The position numbers and the translations under genes were made by a program. Below are positions 1 to 6,973 of a stretch of DNA of 6,973 bases, piece after piece. The DNA is from an uncultured Oscillospiraceae bacterium (lineage in GTDB: Bacteria; Bacillota; Clostridia; Oscillospirales; Oscillospiraceae): NCBI GenBank assembly GCA_934589225.1, contig CAKTNS010000071.1:1-6973 (forward strand). The letters run 5' to 3'. Each line of letters begins with the position of its first letter. The stretch's first letter is position 1. Below the pieces are notes generated by a model. That model searched no databases. It saw only the letters and a program-made list of their open reading frames with translations, and was not told the DNA's origin.

Positions 1-2267
1 CCGGGCAGCACGCCGCCCTTCATGCCGCCGGAGATCATCATGCTGCGAATCGGCGCTCCGGCAGAGGAGGCCATCTGCATCCGGAAATTCGGATTATCAT
101 AGTCTCTTTTGCCGCCGTAGCCCTTGGAAACGGTCGCCTCCACCGCCTTGAACATGATCTTCATAATAAGGCTGTAGTCCTTCATTTCTATGACGGTGTT
201 GTCCATGGTGAACGAGCCTTTCTTCAGCACCGGCGAAGTATATTTGCGTCCCAGCATGGCTTCCCAATCTGCCCGGTTGGGCTTTCCGCTGCAATGGGCA
301 TACCAGCTTTCCTTTTGCCACGCCGGAATGGGCAGGGTTTCGCCGGACTTTTGAATAGAGGCGGTGAGATTTCCAATGCAGACGGTGTATGTTCCGCCGG
401 GAATTTTCCACCCGTCCTGCCAGAGGGCAAAGCTGCGGTCCGTCAAAGAGAAAGTGACCGTCCGGCTTTCACCCGGCTGCAAAAATACCTTTTGGAAGCC
501 TTTCAGTTCCCGCAAGGGGCGATGGAGCCCATCCTGAGGCGCCCCGATATAGAGCTGCACCACTTCCGCTCCGGCGCAGGTTCCCGTGTTTTTCACGGTA
601 ACAGAAACCCGATCGCCCTCTGCCGTCAAACCGGAATAGGCAAAGGCCGTATAGCTCAGACCGTAGCCAAAGGGCCAGCGGACAGGGACCCCCGCCTTGT
701 CATAGCAGCGATAGCCCACATAAATGCCCTCCTGATACAGCGCATCTGCGGTCTTTCCGTAAATCTCCGAGGACGGAACATCCCCATAAGCCATGGGCCA
801 GCTTTCAGCCAGCTTGCCGCTGGGATTGACGCGGCCATAGAGCAGGTCCGCAACGGCCTCGCCCCCCGCCTGGCCGGGCAGGCCCATGTAGAGGATCGAC
901 TTCACCTGGTCTTCCCAGGGGCATTCCACCACGCTGCCGCACAACAGAACCACCACCGTATTGGGGTTGGCACGGGCCACCGCCTCGATCATCCGCAAGT
1001 GGCCCTCAGGGAGCTTCATATCATCCCGGTCAAAGCCCTCGGATTCGCAGCGGTCAGGAAGCCCCGCAAACACCACGGCGATTTCCACCTGCTGGGCCGC
1101 TTTTTCCGCTTCTGCCAGCAGCGCATCCGTTGTATCGCCCCGTTCGTCACAGCCGGAAGCATAGAGGGCATCCGACAGGAAGTCCAGAGGCTGGGAAAGT
1201 TTTGTGGGATTGATGTGGCTGGAACCGGCCCCCTGATAGCGCATCGTTCTTGCCATGGCCCCAATGACGGCAATTTTTGCATCCTGCTTCAGGGGCAGAA
1301 TACCGCCCTCATTTTTCAGCAGCACCGCCCCCTCTGCCGCCGCCCGTTTGGCCAGGGCATGGTGAGCATCATAGTCGCACTCAGCTTTTTCTTTCAGCGT
1401 CTCCGCTGCCCGGAACACCAGTTCCAGCACCCGGCGGGCGCTGTCGTCCACACAGCGTTCCGGCAGGGTGCCATCCTTGACCGCCTGAAGCACCTCTTTT
1501 TCCATGTAGTCGCTGCCGCCGGGCATATTGAGATCACACCCTGCCCGGAAGCCCTCGATGCGGTCGTTCATGGCCCCCCAGTCCGTGACCACCAGGCCTC
1601 CAAAGCCCCATTCGGTACGGAGAATGTCTGTCAGCAGCTTTTTGCTGTCCGAACAGTGTACCCCGTTCAGCTTGGGGTAGGCGCACATCACCGTAGCGGG
1701 CTTCCCTTCCTTCACGGCGATCTCAAAGGCGGTCAGATACAGCTCCCGCAGGGTGCGCTCGTCCAGCACGCTGTCGGAGGTGAAGCGGCTTTTTTCCTGC
1801 GAATTTACGGCGAAGTGCTTGAGACTGGTGCCGATGCCCTGCGCTTCTGCGCCCCGGATAAAACCCGCCGCCAGCTTGCCTGCCAGATAGGGGTCTTCGC
1901 TGAAATACTCGAAATTCCGCCCGCAGAGCGGGTTGCGCTTGAGGTTGGCACCGGGGCCGAGGACAAGGCCGACCCCCTGCTCTCTGGCTTCCTCACCGAT
2001 GGCCGAACCGATGGCCGTCAGCAGCTCCGGGTCCCAGCTTCCGGCGGTGGTCACCTCGGCAGGGAAACAGGTGGCGGCTCTGGACTGGTGAACGCCCAGC
2101 ATATCCGCCCCGTTTTCCTGCTTGCGCAGGCCGTGGGGGCCGTCGCACATAAACAGGGAGGGAATGCCATACTTCTCATATTTTTTGGTTTCCCAGAAGT
2201 TTTCACCGGAGCAAAGGGCGATTTTATCTTCCAGGGTCATCTGCTGTAAGATTTCTTCAATATCCAT
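1..2267 (-). CDS. Glycoside hydrolase family 3 beta-glucosidase-like enzyme, C-terminus cut by window edge
   Basis: This retaining exo-acting glycosidase should release a beta-linked terminal sugar, most likely glucose, from an oligosaccharide or aglycone in the cytoplasm; there is no signal peptide. The frame is open from the ATG at 2267 to the left edge (755 full codons). Visible landmarks: DGPHGLRKQ at residues 42-50, R117 in the RNFEYFSEDP stretch, KH at 150-151, the nucleophile Asp229 in VVTDWGAM, GAGSSH near residue 350, and ESEGFDR with the likely acid/base Glu410. The layout is a TIM barrel (about 20-290), an alpha/beta sandwich (about 305-540), a fibronectin III-like domain (about 545-632, with VVQLYIG and RELKGFQK) and a C-terminal tail that is still running at the edge. 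The start is supported by GAGGTG 5 nt upstream. Family membership is clear. The exact sugar is inferred; beta-xylosidase or another GH3 activity is possible. The tail resembles extensions I recall from other Firmicutes GH3 enzymes, so probably only tens of residues are missing. Confidence 0.95.
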   Translation of the reverse strand, partial: MDIEEILQQMTLEDKIALCSGENFWETKKYEKYGIPSLFMCDGPHGLRKQENGADMLGVHQSRAATCFPAEVTTAGSWDPELLTAIGSAIGEEAREQGVGLVLGPGANLKRNPLCGRNFEYFSEDPYLAGKLAAGFIRGAEAQGIGTSLKHFAVNSQEKSRFTSDSVLDERTLRELYLTAFEIAVKEGKPATVMCAYPKLNGVHCSDSKKLLTDILRTEWGFGGLVVTDWGAMNDRIEGFRAGCDLNMPGGSDYMEKEVLQAVKDGTLPERCVDDSARRVLELVFRAAETLKEKAECDYDAHHALAKRAAAEGAVLLKNEGGILPLKQDAKIAVIGAMARTMRYQGAGSSHINPTKLSQPLDFLSDALYASGCDERGDTTDALLAEAEKAAQQVEIAVVFAGLPDRCESEGFDRDDMKLPEGHLRMIEAVARANPNTVVVLLCGSVVECPWEDQVKSILYMGLPGQAGGEAVADLLYGRVNPSGKLAESWPMAYGDVPSSEIYGKTADALYQEGIYVGYRCYDKAGVPVRWPFGYGLSYTAFAYSGLTAEGDRVSVTVKNTGTCAGAEVVQLYIGAPQDGLHRPLRELKGFQKVFLQPGESRTVTFSLTDRSFALWQDGWKIPGGTYTVCIGNLTASIQKSGETLPIPAWQKESWYAHCSGKPNRADWEAMLGRKYTSPVLKKGSFTMDNTVIEMKDYSLIMKIMFKAVEATVSKGYGGKRDYDNPNFRMQMASSAGAPIRSMMISGGMKGGVLP

Positions 2268-2272
2268 GGTTT

Positions 2273-2278
2273 CACCTC
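2273..2278 (-). promoter_or_regulatory. Ribosome binding site of the GH3 gene, overlapping the GH78 stop codon
   Basis: On the minus strand the sequence reads TTGAGGTGAAACCATG. The GAGGTG element sits 5 nt before the GH3 ATG at 2267 and shares two bases with the TGA stop of the GH78 gene (2277-2279). A terminating ribosome would therefore sit on the initiation site, which suggests translational coupling. The site also fixes the GH3 start. Confidence 0.75.
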
Positions 2279-4817
2279 AAAAAGAGTAAATTCCGGTTTC
2301 CAATGTTACGGGTGCCTTCCCTGGCAGCAGCACCTGGGCGGTGCAGTTTGCGGGGACCGTTACCGTGTAATGCCAGCCGTCCGCCTTCTTTTCCCAGCCG
2401 CTTTCCACTGTGCCGTAAACACTGGCGTATACAGCCCTGGCATGGGTAAAGTGTCCGCCGGGATGGGGGGCGATGACAAAATGATTTTCTCCCGCCACCT
2501 GAATACCGCACATGGTCTCAAACAGCCATGCTACCATTGCGCCCTTGGAGTAGTGATTCAGGGAGCCGATGCCGTCATTTTTCGTGGCGTTGCCCTCCCA
2601 GGCCTCCCAGATGGTGGTGGCCCCGCTCTTGGGCATGAACAGCCAACCGGGCATTTCCTCGTTTTCCAGCAGACGGTAGGCTTTTTCAATATCAATGTCA
2701 GTCAGCACGTCCAGAATCAGAGGCGTGGACAAAAATCCGGTTCCTACCCGCCAATTGCACCGCTCCAGGGCCTGCACCAGCCGCTTCCGGGCATAGGCGG
2801 TCTGCGTTTCCTCCAACAGGCCCATATACAGCGGGCGCACCAGCTGGGCCTGCCGGTCCGTATCCAGGGGATAGGCTTTGGTTTTGCGCAGAGCCTGATA
2901 GCTTTTCCGGCATCCGGCGGCAAAGTCCCGATAGCCCTGGGCCTTTTGGGAATCTCCCAGCTCCTCCTCGATCTGTGCCATCAGCTCCATGACGAAAGCT
3001 GTATAGGCCGTGGCGGTTTCCGGGTGGGGTACGGCGCAGTCCTTCCAGCTCATGTGGTGGACGCTCTCCGGCTCCGCCCACTCGCCATAGGCCTGCCCAT
3101 AGTTGCAAAGATATTTTTTGTCCTCCCCCCGCAGTCCGGTCCGTCTGGCGGTGGGGTACCATTTGCCGCATCGGTTCTGCATGAACTGGGCATAGCGCTC
3201 CATACCCGGCAGAAACCGTTCCAGCACTGCCCGGTCGCCATACTGCTTCCACAGCACATAGGGCATGATCACCCCCGCGTCCGCCCAGCCTACGGAGCCG
3301 TTCATGGCATCCATATAGAAATCCGTGCCGCCCTCCGGCGCAATCTGGGGCAGACAGCCGTTTTTCTTCTGCCAGTCATACAGATCTTGCAGGTATTTTT
3401 TCGCCATGGCATCATAGTCAAAAAGGAAGCTGGCGGTCCGGCAAAAAATCTGGGCATCACCGGACCAGCCGTGGCGTTCTCTTGTGGGGCAGTCCGTAGG
3501 CAGGTCGGCATGGTTGTTCTTGGCGCTCCATACTGTATTTTCCACGAATTTATCAAGCAGCGCATTGGAGCTTTCAAACCAGCCGATGCGCTCCATATCG
3601 GAGTAGACCGCAATGGCGGTGAAATTCTCCGGCTGTACCGCCACATCGGTTTCTACCAGCACATACTGGAAGCCAAAGATGGCAAAGGTGGTTTTGTAGT
3701 GATTTTCCCCCTCTTTGCAGGTGTAGATCACCTGCTGCAAGGGAGTGGTGATGTTCTTATTGGCGCACTGGATGTTCTTCTGGGTAAACTCGCCATTTTC
3801 GTCCAGCAGTTCTCCAAAACGAAGCTTGATTTTCTGCCCGGCGCGGGCTGTCACGGTAAATTCTGCATATCCCGCAATATTCTGCCCGAAGTCCAGCACG
3901 GTCTTTCCGGAGGGCGTGGTCAGAAGTGCCGCTTTCAGATGCTCATGCTCTGTGACGGGGACATTGTTGGAGGCCGTGGGGGTCACCGGATGGCCGGTGA
4001 CCTTGGCTTTTCCCTGATAGGAGGGAATAGTATTGGCGTTCATTACCTCGCCGTCTTTGTTGTCCGCAAAACGGATGGGGCCGTCATTGCTCCAATCCCA
4101 GCTTTCATCGGTGCAAAGGGTCTCCACGCTGCCGTCTATATGGGTGATTTCCAGCTGCGCCAGCAGCTTTGTCTCCCGGCCGTACTGATTTTTCAGCCCC
4201 CAGGCCCCGCAGGAGCCACGGTACCAGCCGTCGGCTAGCTGCACCGTCAGGGTGTTTTCGCCCTCTTGCAGCAGGGCCGTCACATCACAGGTCTGGTACT
4301 GCACCCGCTTGCGGTAGTCCGTAATGCCGGGGGCAAGAATAACATCACCAATGCGCCGGCCGTTCAGCTTCGCCTCGTACAGACCGCAGGCGGTGATGTA
4401 CAGCCGGGCCTTTTTTACATCGGCGGCATGAAAGCCCTTGCGGAAGCAGTCCACGGGATAACGTTCTTTTTTGTTGACCGGATAATCACCGGTGATCCAC
4501 TGGGCGCTCCACGCATTGATGCCGGTCTCAAAGGATGCTTCGCTCCAATCACCCGCCGCAGCTTCCTCGTCCCAAAGCTGTACTTTCCAGAGAACCTTCG
4601 TTTTAGGCTCCACAGGAGCGCCGCCCCACTGGGCGCACATGGCAGAACTTTCCACCCGGCCACTGTCCCAAAGGACCGTTCCCGCGTCATCGGCGGCGAT
4701 GACTTGGTAGGCCGTCTGCGTCACGCCGCCGTCGCAGTTCCAGGAAAGCCGGGGGGCGGTAAAGTCCACCCCCATGGGGTTTATCAAATGCTCTGTTTTC
4801 AGTCGAATGGCTTGCAT
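2277..4817 (-). CDS. Alpha-L-rhamnosidase, glycoside hydrolase family 78
   Basis: This inverting enzyme hydrolyses terminal alpha-L-rhamnose from rhamnosides. It is complete at 846 residues, at the short end for GH78, and has no signal peptide, so it should act in the cytoplasm on imported substrate. The N-terminus (LINPMGVDFTAPRLSW) is the typical opening of the Ig-like domain (about 1-100). A beta-sandwich with LNGRRIGD and LADGWYRG follows (about 115-270), then a second sandwich with the VLDFGQNIAG motif (about 295-400). The (alpha/alpha)6 catalytic barrel spans about 405-765 and a small beta-sandwich closes the protein. The catalytic segment is DCPTRERHGWSGD (442-454). By comparison with characterised GH78 enzymes, Glu447 is the likely general acid and Glu738 in TTIWEAWEG the likely general base. 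D513 in GWADAG and the GEWAEPE segment (578-584) complete the expected pocket. The start follows a strong AGGAGG. Substrate range (flavonoid, saponin or pectin-derived rhamnosides) cannot be read from sequence. Confidence 0.96.
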   Translation of the reverse strand: MQAIRLKTEHLINPMGVDFTAPRLSWNCDGGVTQTAYQVIAADDAGTVLWDSGRVESSAMCAQWGGAPVEPKTKVLWKVQLWDEEAAAGDWSEASFETGINAWSAQWITGDYPVNKKERYPVDCFRKGFHAADVKKARLYITACGLYEAKLNGRRIGDVILAPGITDYRKRVQYQTCDVTALLQEGENTLTVQLADGWYRGSCGAWGLKNQYGRETKLLAQLEITHIDGSVETLCTDESWDWSNDGPIRFADNKDGEVMNANTIPSYQGKAKVTGHPVTPTASNNVPVTEHEHLKAALLTTPSGKTVLDFGQNIAGYAEFTVTARAGQKIKLRFGELLDENGEFTQKNIQCANKNITTPLQQVIYTCKEGENHYKTTFAIFGFQYVLVETDVAVQPENFTAIAVYSDMERIGWFESSNALLDKFVENTVWSAKNNHADLPTDCPTRERHGWSGDAQIFCRTASFLFDYDAMAKKYLQDLYDWQKKNGCLPQIAPEGGTDFYMDAMNGSVGWADAGVIMPYVLWKQYGDRAVLERFLPGMERYAQFMQNRCGKWYPTARRTGLRGEDKKYLCNYGQAYGEWAEPESVHHMSWKDCAVPHPETATAYTAFVMELMAQIEEELGDSQKAQGYRDFAAGCRKSYQALRKTKAYPLDTDRQAQLVRPLYMGLLEETQTAYARKRLVQALERCNWRVGTGFLSTPLILDVLTDIDIEKAYRLLENEEMPGWLFMPKSGATTIWEAWEGNATKNDGIGSLNHYSKGAMVAWLFETMCGIQVAGENHFVIAPHPGGHFTHARAVYASVYGTVESGWEKKADGWHYTVTVPANCTAQVLLPGKAPVTLETGIYSF

Positions 4818-4819
4818 TC

Positions 4820-5575
4820 TCAGCCCTCCTTTTTCACTTGTGACAAATTAAATTCGGATACCAGCGTTTCGATCATAGGGCGGATATAGTCCCGCATCCA
4901 CAGCAGCTGTCCATCATGGTTCAGATGAATGCCGTCTTTGATAAACAGCACATCCCCATAGTGCTGCCCGTCCCATGTCATTGCCGATGCATCCACAAAC
5001 CAGAGATAGTCCGTTTCCTGGCAGAGCGCCTCCAGTGCCCCGTTGATTTTTTCGGTAAGCACCCGATATTCCCTCCGTCCCGGCAGCAGCAGACCGCTCA
5101 TGACCACCAGCTTTGCATCCGGAAGCTGTCCGTGAATACGCTCAAACATCTTCTTTTTATAGTCCATACAGGCGGCGACCTTTTCCTCGTCCGTTCCTTT
5201 CAGGGAAACATAGTCATTCGACCCTGTCTGGAAGAACACAATATCGGGATGGTAGGGATAAAGCAGCTTGTCAGCATAGTGCATCAGGTCCTTATCCGTG
5301 CAGCCGCCGAAGCCATGGTTCTGTACCCGATATTCCGGCAGGTCATCTTCCATCTCCGTCCACATGCGGAAGTTGGATGCGCCGTAGAAGATGATGCCGT
5401 TCTGGTGTTCCTGGACTGGATAGGTCTGCTGGATTTTTTCTACATCCGCATCCCATGTATGCAGGAATGAAAACGGTCCCCAGCCGATTTTCAGGCCGGT
5501 GATCATCAATCCCACCACAGAAGCCGCAAGCAGTACAGCGGCAGCAATCACTACTATTTTCAAAGGTTTTTTCAT
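4820..5575 (-). CDS. Membrane-anchored SGNH/GDSL-type hydrolase, probable carbohydrate esterase
   Basis: This is a serine hydrolase of the SGNH fold, 251 residues long. The N-terminus has basic residues (MKKPLK) followed by a hydrophobic segment at about 7-28. There is no lipobox cysteine and no clear signal-peptidase site, so an uncleaved anchor with the catalytic domain outside the cell is likely. The four SGNH blocks are visible. Ser67 is in FYGASNFRMW, where GASN replaces the classical GDS. Gly88 is in NHGFGG, Asn120 in TGSND, and Asp214 and His217 in DGIHLNHDG. This pattern resembles the subgroup with a GSSSIRMW-type block I and NrGFGGs block II rather than true lipases. In this operon it most plausibly removes acetyl or other acyl groups from the glycoside that is then imported and cut by the GH78 and GH3 enzymes; that role is inferred from context. 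The fold is secure and the substrate is unknown. Confidence 0.9.
   Translation of the reverse strand: MKKPLKIVVIAAAVLLAASVVGLMITGLKIGWGPFSFLHTWDADVEKIQQTYPVQEHQNGIIFYGASNFRMWTEMEDDLPEYRVQNHGFGGCTDKDLMHYADKLLYPYHPDIVFFQTGSNDYVSLKGTDEEKVAACMDYKKKMFERIHGQLPDAKLVVMSGLLLPGRREYRVLTEKINGALEALCQETDYLWFVDASAMTWDGQHYGDVLFIKDGIHLNHDGQLLWMRDYIRPMIETLVSEFNLSQVKKEG
4825..4830 (-). promoter_or_regulatory. Strong ribosome binding site of the GH78 gene inside the end of the SGNH gene
   Basis: The minus strand reads AAAAAGGAGGGCTGAGAATG. AGGAGG lies 7 nt before the ATG at 4817, an optimal distance, and is part of the codons for the last residues (KKEG) of the upstream hydrolase. Only 2 bp separate its TGA stop from the next ATG, so the two genes are probably translationally coupled. 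Confidence 0.85.
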
Positions 5576-5578
5576 GTC

Positions 5579-6973
5579 TTACCGCTCCTCCCGTGCCTGA
5601 ATTTCCGCCTGCTTCTTTTCAATGCCCTTTTCTACATTGAGAAATACCAGCAGCACAGCAAGGATCACACCGGTGAATACCTCCAGCCCCACAAAGCCAA
5701 AGGTGATCACCCCCTGGACCGCCGTGCTCTGCTCCGCTGCCACCGTCACGCCGTTGACAATCTCCGGGGCCACATACCCCGCAGCCCCCAGCAGGCCGTT
5801 GAACACGCCGGTGCAGATGCCCACCATGGCTACGGCAATGATGTTGTAAACGCTCATGGCAACGCCGTCAGACCGGAAGCCGGTTTTCCATTCCAGATGA
5901 TCCAGCACATCCGCAAACAGAGCCATAAACACATAGGCGCAGGGCAGGCCGCCGATATTTTTAATGAACTGACCCACCAGCATGACGGTCATATTGGTGG
6001 GGAAGGCCCAGCAGATCCCGCCGCCAATGGCATAGAGGATAAAGCCCGCCAGGGTCACATTTCGCTTTCCGAATTTCTTCGCCAGAGGCCACACGGCAAA
6101 GATGCCAAGGCCCATAGGGATGCCGCCGATGACAGAGAGCATGGTCTGGGTAACGCCGTCATTGTAGCTGCCCAGAACATAGTTGCAGAAGTAAACCAGG
6201 CTGAGGTTCTTGATGGAAGAACCGGCAGTATAGATAAAGAAATACCCATAAATCAGCAGCATGTACTTGTCGGTAAAAATGGCTTTCAGCTGCTTGCCGA
6301 AGGATACCGTTTTGTCAAGGTGCGTGTTCTGCTCCTCCAGTGTCACACGCTCCTTGGTAAAGTAGTATTCAAGCAAAGTCAGGGGCAGGGTCAAAATGGA
6401 TAGTACGCTCATCAGGGTGATCCACTTGCCATTGTCCACGCCGATCATAGGCATGATGACCATGGGGAACACCAGGGCCACCAGGATGCCGCTCATCATA
6501 ATGGTGGCGATCTGGTTGAATACCGACAGGCTGCCCCGCTGGGTAATATTGCGGGTAGACAGCGGCACCATCAGGTTGTGGCTCATATTGAAAATGGTGT
6601 AGGCGAAGGAATAGAACAGGTTGTAGCTGACCATGACCCAGATGACCTGTAGGGTTTCGGAGCCGCTGGGTACGGTAAAGAGCAGAATGCCGGTGACGGC
6701 CAGCAGCGGGGCAGACAGCAGCAGCCAAGGCCGGGCCTTGCCCTCCTTTGTATGGGTGCGGTCAATAACGTAGCCCATGATCACATTGGTGATGGCATCG
6801 ATGATTTTGGAGACAATGGGGAAAATTACCAGAAAGGCACCGCCCCAGACATGGGTCAGCTTCAAGACATCCGTGTAATACACATTTAAGTAGGTAGCCA
6901 GCACCGCATTCAGCAGCAGCGCACCGGCAGGGCCAAGCAGATACCCCAGCCATTTTTCCCCGGCCCCCACGTT
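5579..6973 (-). CDS. GPH-family (MFS_2) sugar:cation symporter, N-terminus cut by window edge
   Basis: This membrane transporter belongs to the glycoside-pentoside-hexuronide:cation symporter family (melibiose-carrier type) and should import the glycoside or sugar used by the operon. About 463 residues are visible, numbering from the GTG at 6970, and about 12 hydrophobic segments can be traced. Family hallmarks are YYTDV at 31-35 near the end of helix I, SKIIDAITNVIMG in helix II (54-66), the helix II-III loop with GKARPW (77-82), and KTGFRSDG (362-369) before helix XI. The C-terminus is charged and cytoplasmic (EKKQAEIQAREER). The frame is still open upstream of 6970, and GPH proteins usually begin a few residues before this point, so the real start probably lies just outside the window. 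Compared with MelB, several coupling and sugar-binding acids appear replaced (see findings). The solute may be a rhamnoside, given the neighbours, but this is inference. Confidence 0.93.
   Translation of the reverse strand, partial: NVGAGEKWLGYLLGPAGALLLNAVLATYLNVYYTDVLKLTHVWGGAFLVIFPIVSKIIDAITNVIMGYVIDRTHTKEGKARPWLLLSAPLLAVTGILLFTVPSGSETLQVIWVMVSYNLFYSFAYTIFNMSHNLMVPLSTRNITQRGSLSVFNQIATIMMSGILVALVFPMVIMPMIGVDNGKWITLMSVLSILTLPLTLLEYYFTKERVTLEEQNTHLDKTVSFGKQLKAIFTDKYMLLIYGYFFIYTAGSSIKNLSLVYFCNYVLGSYNDGVTQTMLSVIGGIPMGLGIFAVWPLAKKFGKRNVTLAGFILYAIGGGICWAFPTNMTVMLVGQFIKNIGGLPCAYVFMALFADVLDHLEWKTGFRSDGVAMSVYNIIAVAMVGICTGVFNGLLGAAGYVAPEIVNGVTVAAEQSTAVQGVITFGFVGLEVFTGVILAVLLVFLNVEKGIEKKQAEIQAREER
5585..5592 (-). 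promoter_or_regulatory. Ribosome binding site of the SGNH hydrolase gene inside the end of the transporter gene
   Basis: GGGAGGAG on the minus strand lies 9 nt before the ATG at 5575. It is encoded within the last residues (REER) of the symporter, whose TAA stop (5579-5581) falls between the site and the start. The gap between the two genes is 3 bp. This supports the chosen start and an operon. Confidence 0.8.

Larger units (their letters stand above)
1..6973 (-). other. Putative rhamnoside-utilisation operon (transporter, esterase, GH78, GH3)
   Basis: Four genes run in the same direction with gaps of 3, 2 and 9 bp, and every internal ribosome binding site is embedded in the end of the preceding gene. 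No terminator hairpin or promoter could fit between them. The order (transporter first, then ester hydrolase, rhamnosidase, beta-glucosidase) matches stepwise uptake and dismantling of one decorated glycoside. Both ends of the operon lie outside the window, so more genes, including a regulator or rhamnose-catabolic enzymes, may belong to it. Confidence 0.85.

Noticed and set aside
294..2249. A 651-codon open frame on the plus strand
   Set aside because: It lies wholly antisense to the GH3 gene, whose motifs (DGPHGLRKQ, VVTDWGAM, ESEGFDR) are all intact. The plus-strand product shows no recognisable domain and looks like a by-product of GC-rich codon use.
1..2267. Possible truncation or frameshift of the GH3 gene
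   Set aside because: Codon phase is unbroken from 2267 to the left edge, and residues Asp229 and Glu410 fall in the same frame. The missing end is only the window boundary.
2698..3252. A 184-codon alternative frame on the minus strand within the GH78 gene
   Set aside because: The GH78 frame is continuous through this stretch with expected family motifs on both sides, so there is no frameshift and no nested gene.
2370..4238. A 622-codon open frame on the plus strand
   Set aside because: It is antisense to the GH78 gene, which is complete and carries all catalytic motifs. The plus-strand translation matches nothing I recognise and has no convincing start context.
2268..5578. Internal promoters or terminators between the genes
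   Set aside because: The gaps are 3, 2 and 9 bp, too short for a hairpin terminator, and I saw no convincing T-tract stem-loop or -35/-10 pair around the junctions.
4266..6403. Further plus-strand open frames (4266-4889, 4916-5470, 5897-6403)
   Set aside because: All are antisense to well-supported genes and none has family motifs.
6968..6970. GTG as the true start of the symporter gene
   Set aside because: The frame stays open upstream to the window edge and helix I begins almost at once after it. GPH proteins normally have several more residues, so the real start is probably outside the window.

Overview
The window is a slice of a carbohydrate-utilisation operon, probably from a gut-type Clostridia member of the Firmicutes (Oscillospiraceae- or Lachnospiraceae-like). 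This placement is inference. It rests on the strong GGAGG-type ribosome binding sites, the moderately high GC (high fifties percent by eye), the style of the GH3 and GPH proteins, and a membrane-anchored SGNH hydrolase of a kind common in Firmicutes. No rRNA or taxonomic marker is present, so the genus cannot be named.

All four genes lie on the minus strand and are transcribed from right to left. In that order they are: a GPH-family sugar:cation symporter (5579 to the right edge, with the first few residues missing); a membrane-anchored SGNH/GDSL-type hydrolase (4820-5575); a complete GH78 alpha-L-rhamnosidase (2277-4817); and a GH3 beta-glucosidase-like enzyme that starts at 2267 and runs off the left edge with its last residues missing. 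The gaps are 3, 2 and 9 bp. Each downstream ribosome binding site lies inside the last codons, or over the stop codon, of the gene before it. This points to one mRNA with translational coupling. No stretch longer than 10 bp lacks a gene, so any promoter, terminator or regulator lies outside the window.

The genes suggest a pathway for a rhamnose-containing glycoside. The symporter would import it, the SGNH enzyme would remove an ester group (probably at the outer face of the membrane), the GH78 would remove terminal alpha-L-rhamnose in the cytoplasm, and the GH3 would cleave the exposed beta-linked sugar, most likely glucose. Plant rhamnoglucosides, such as flavonoid rutinosides or acylated saponin-type glycosides, fit this order, but the true substrate is not shown by the sequence. 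I see no evidence for a mobile element, CRISPR array, RNA gene or wholly new system. The most interesting points are the esterase's location relative to the two cytoplasmic glycosidases, and a transporter that seems to lack several acidic residues used by MelB.
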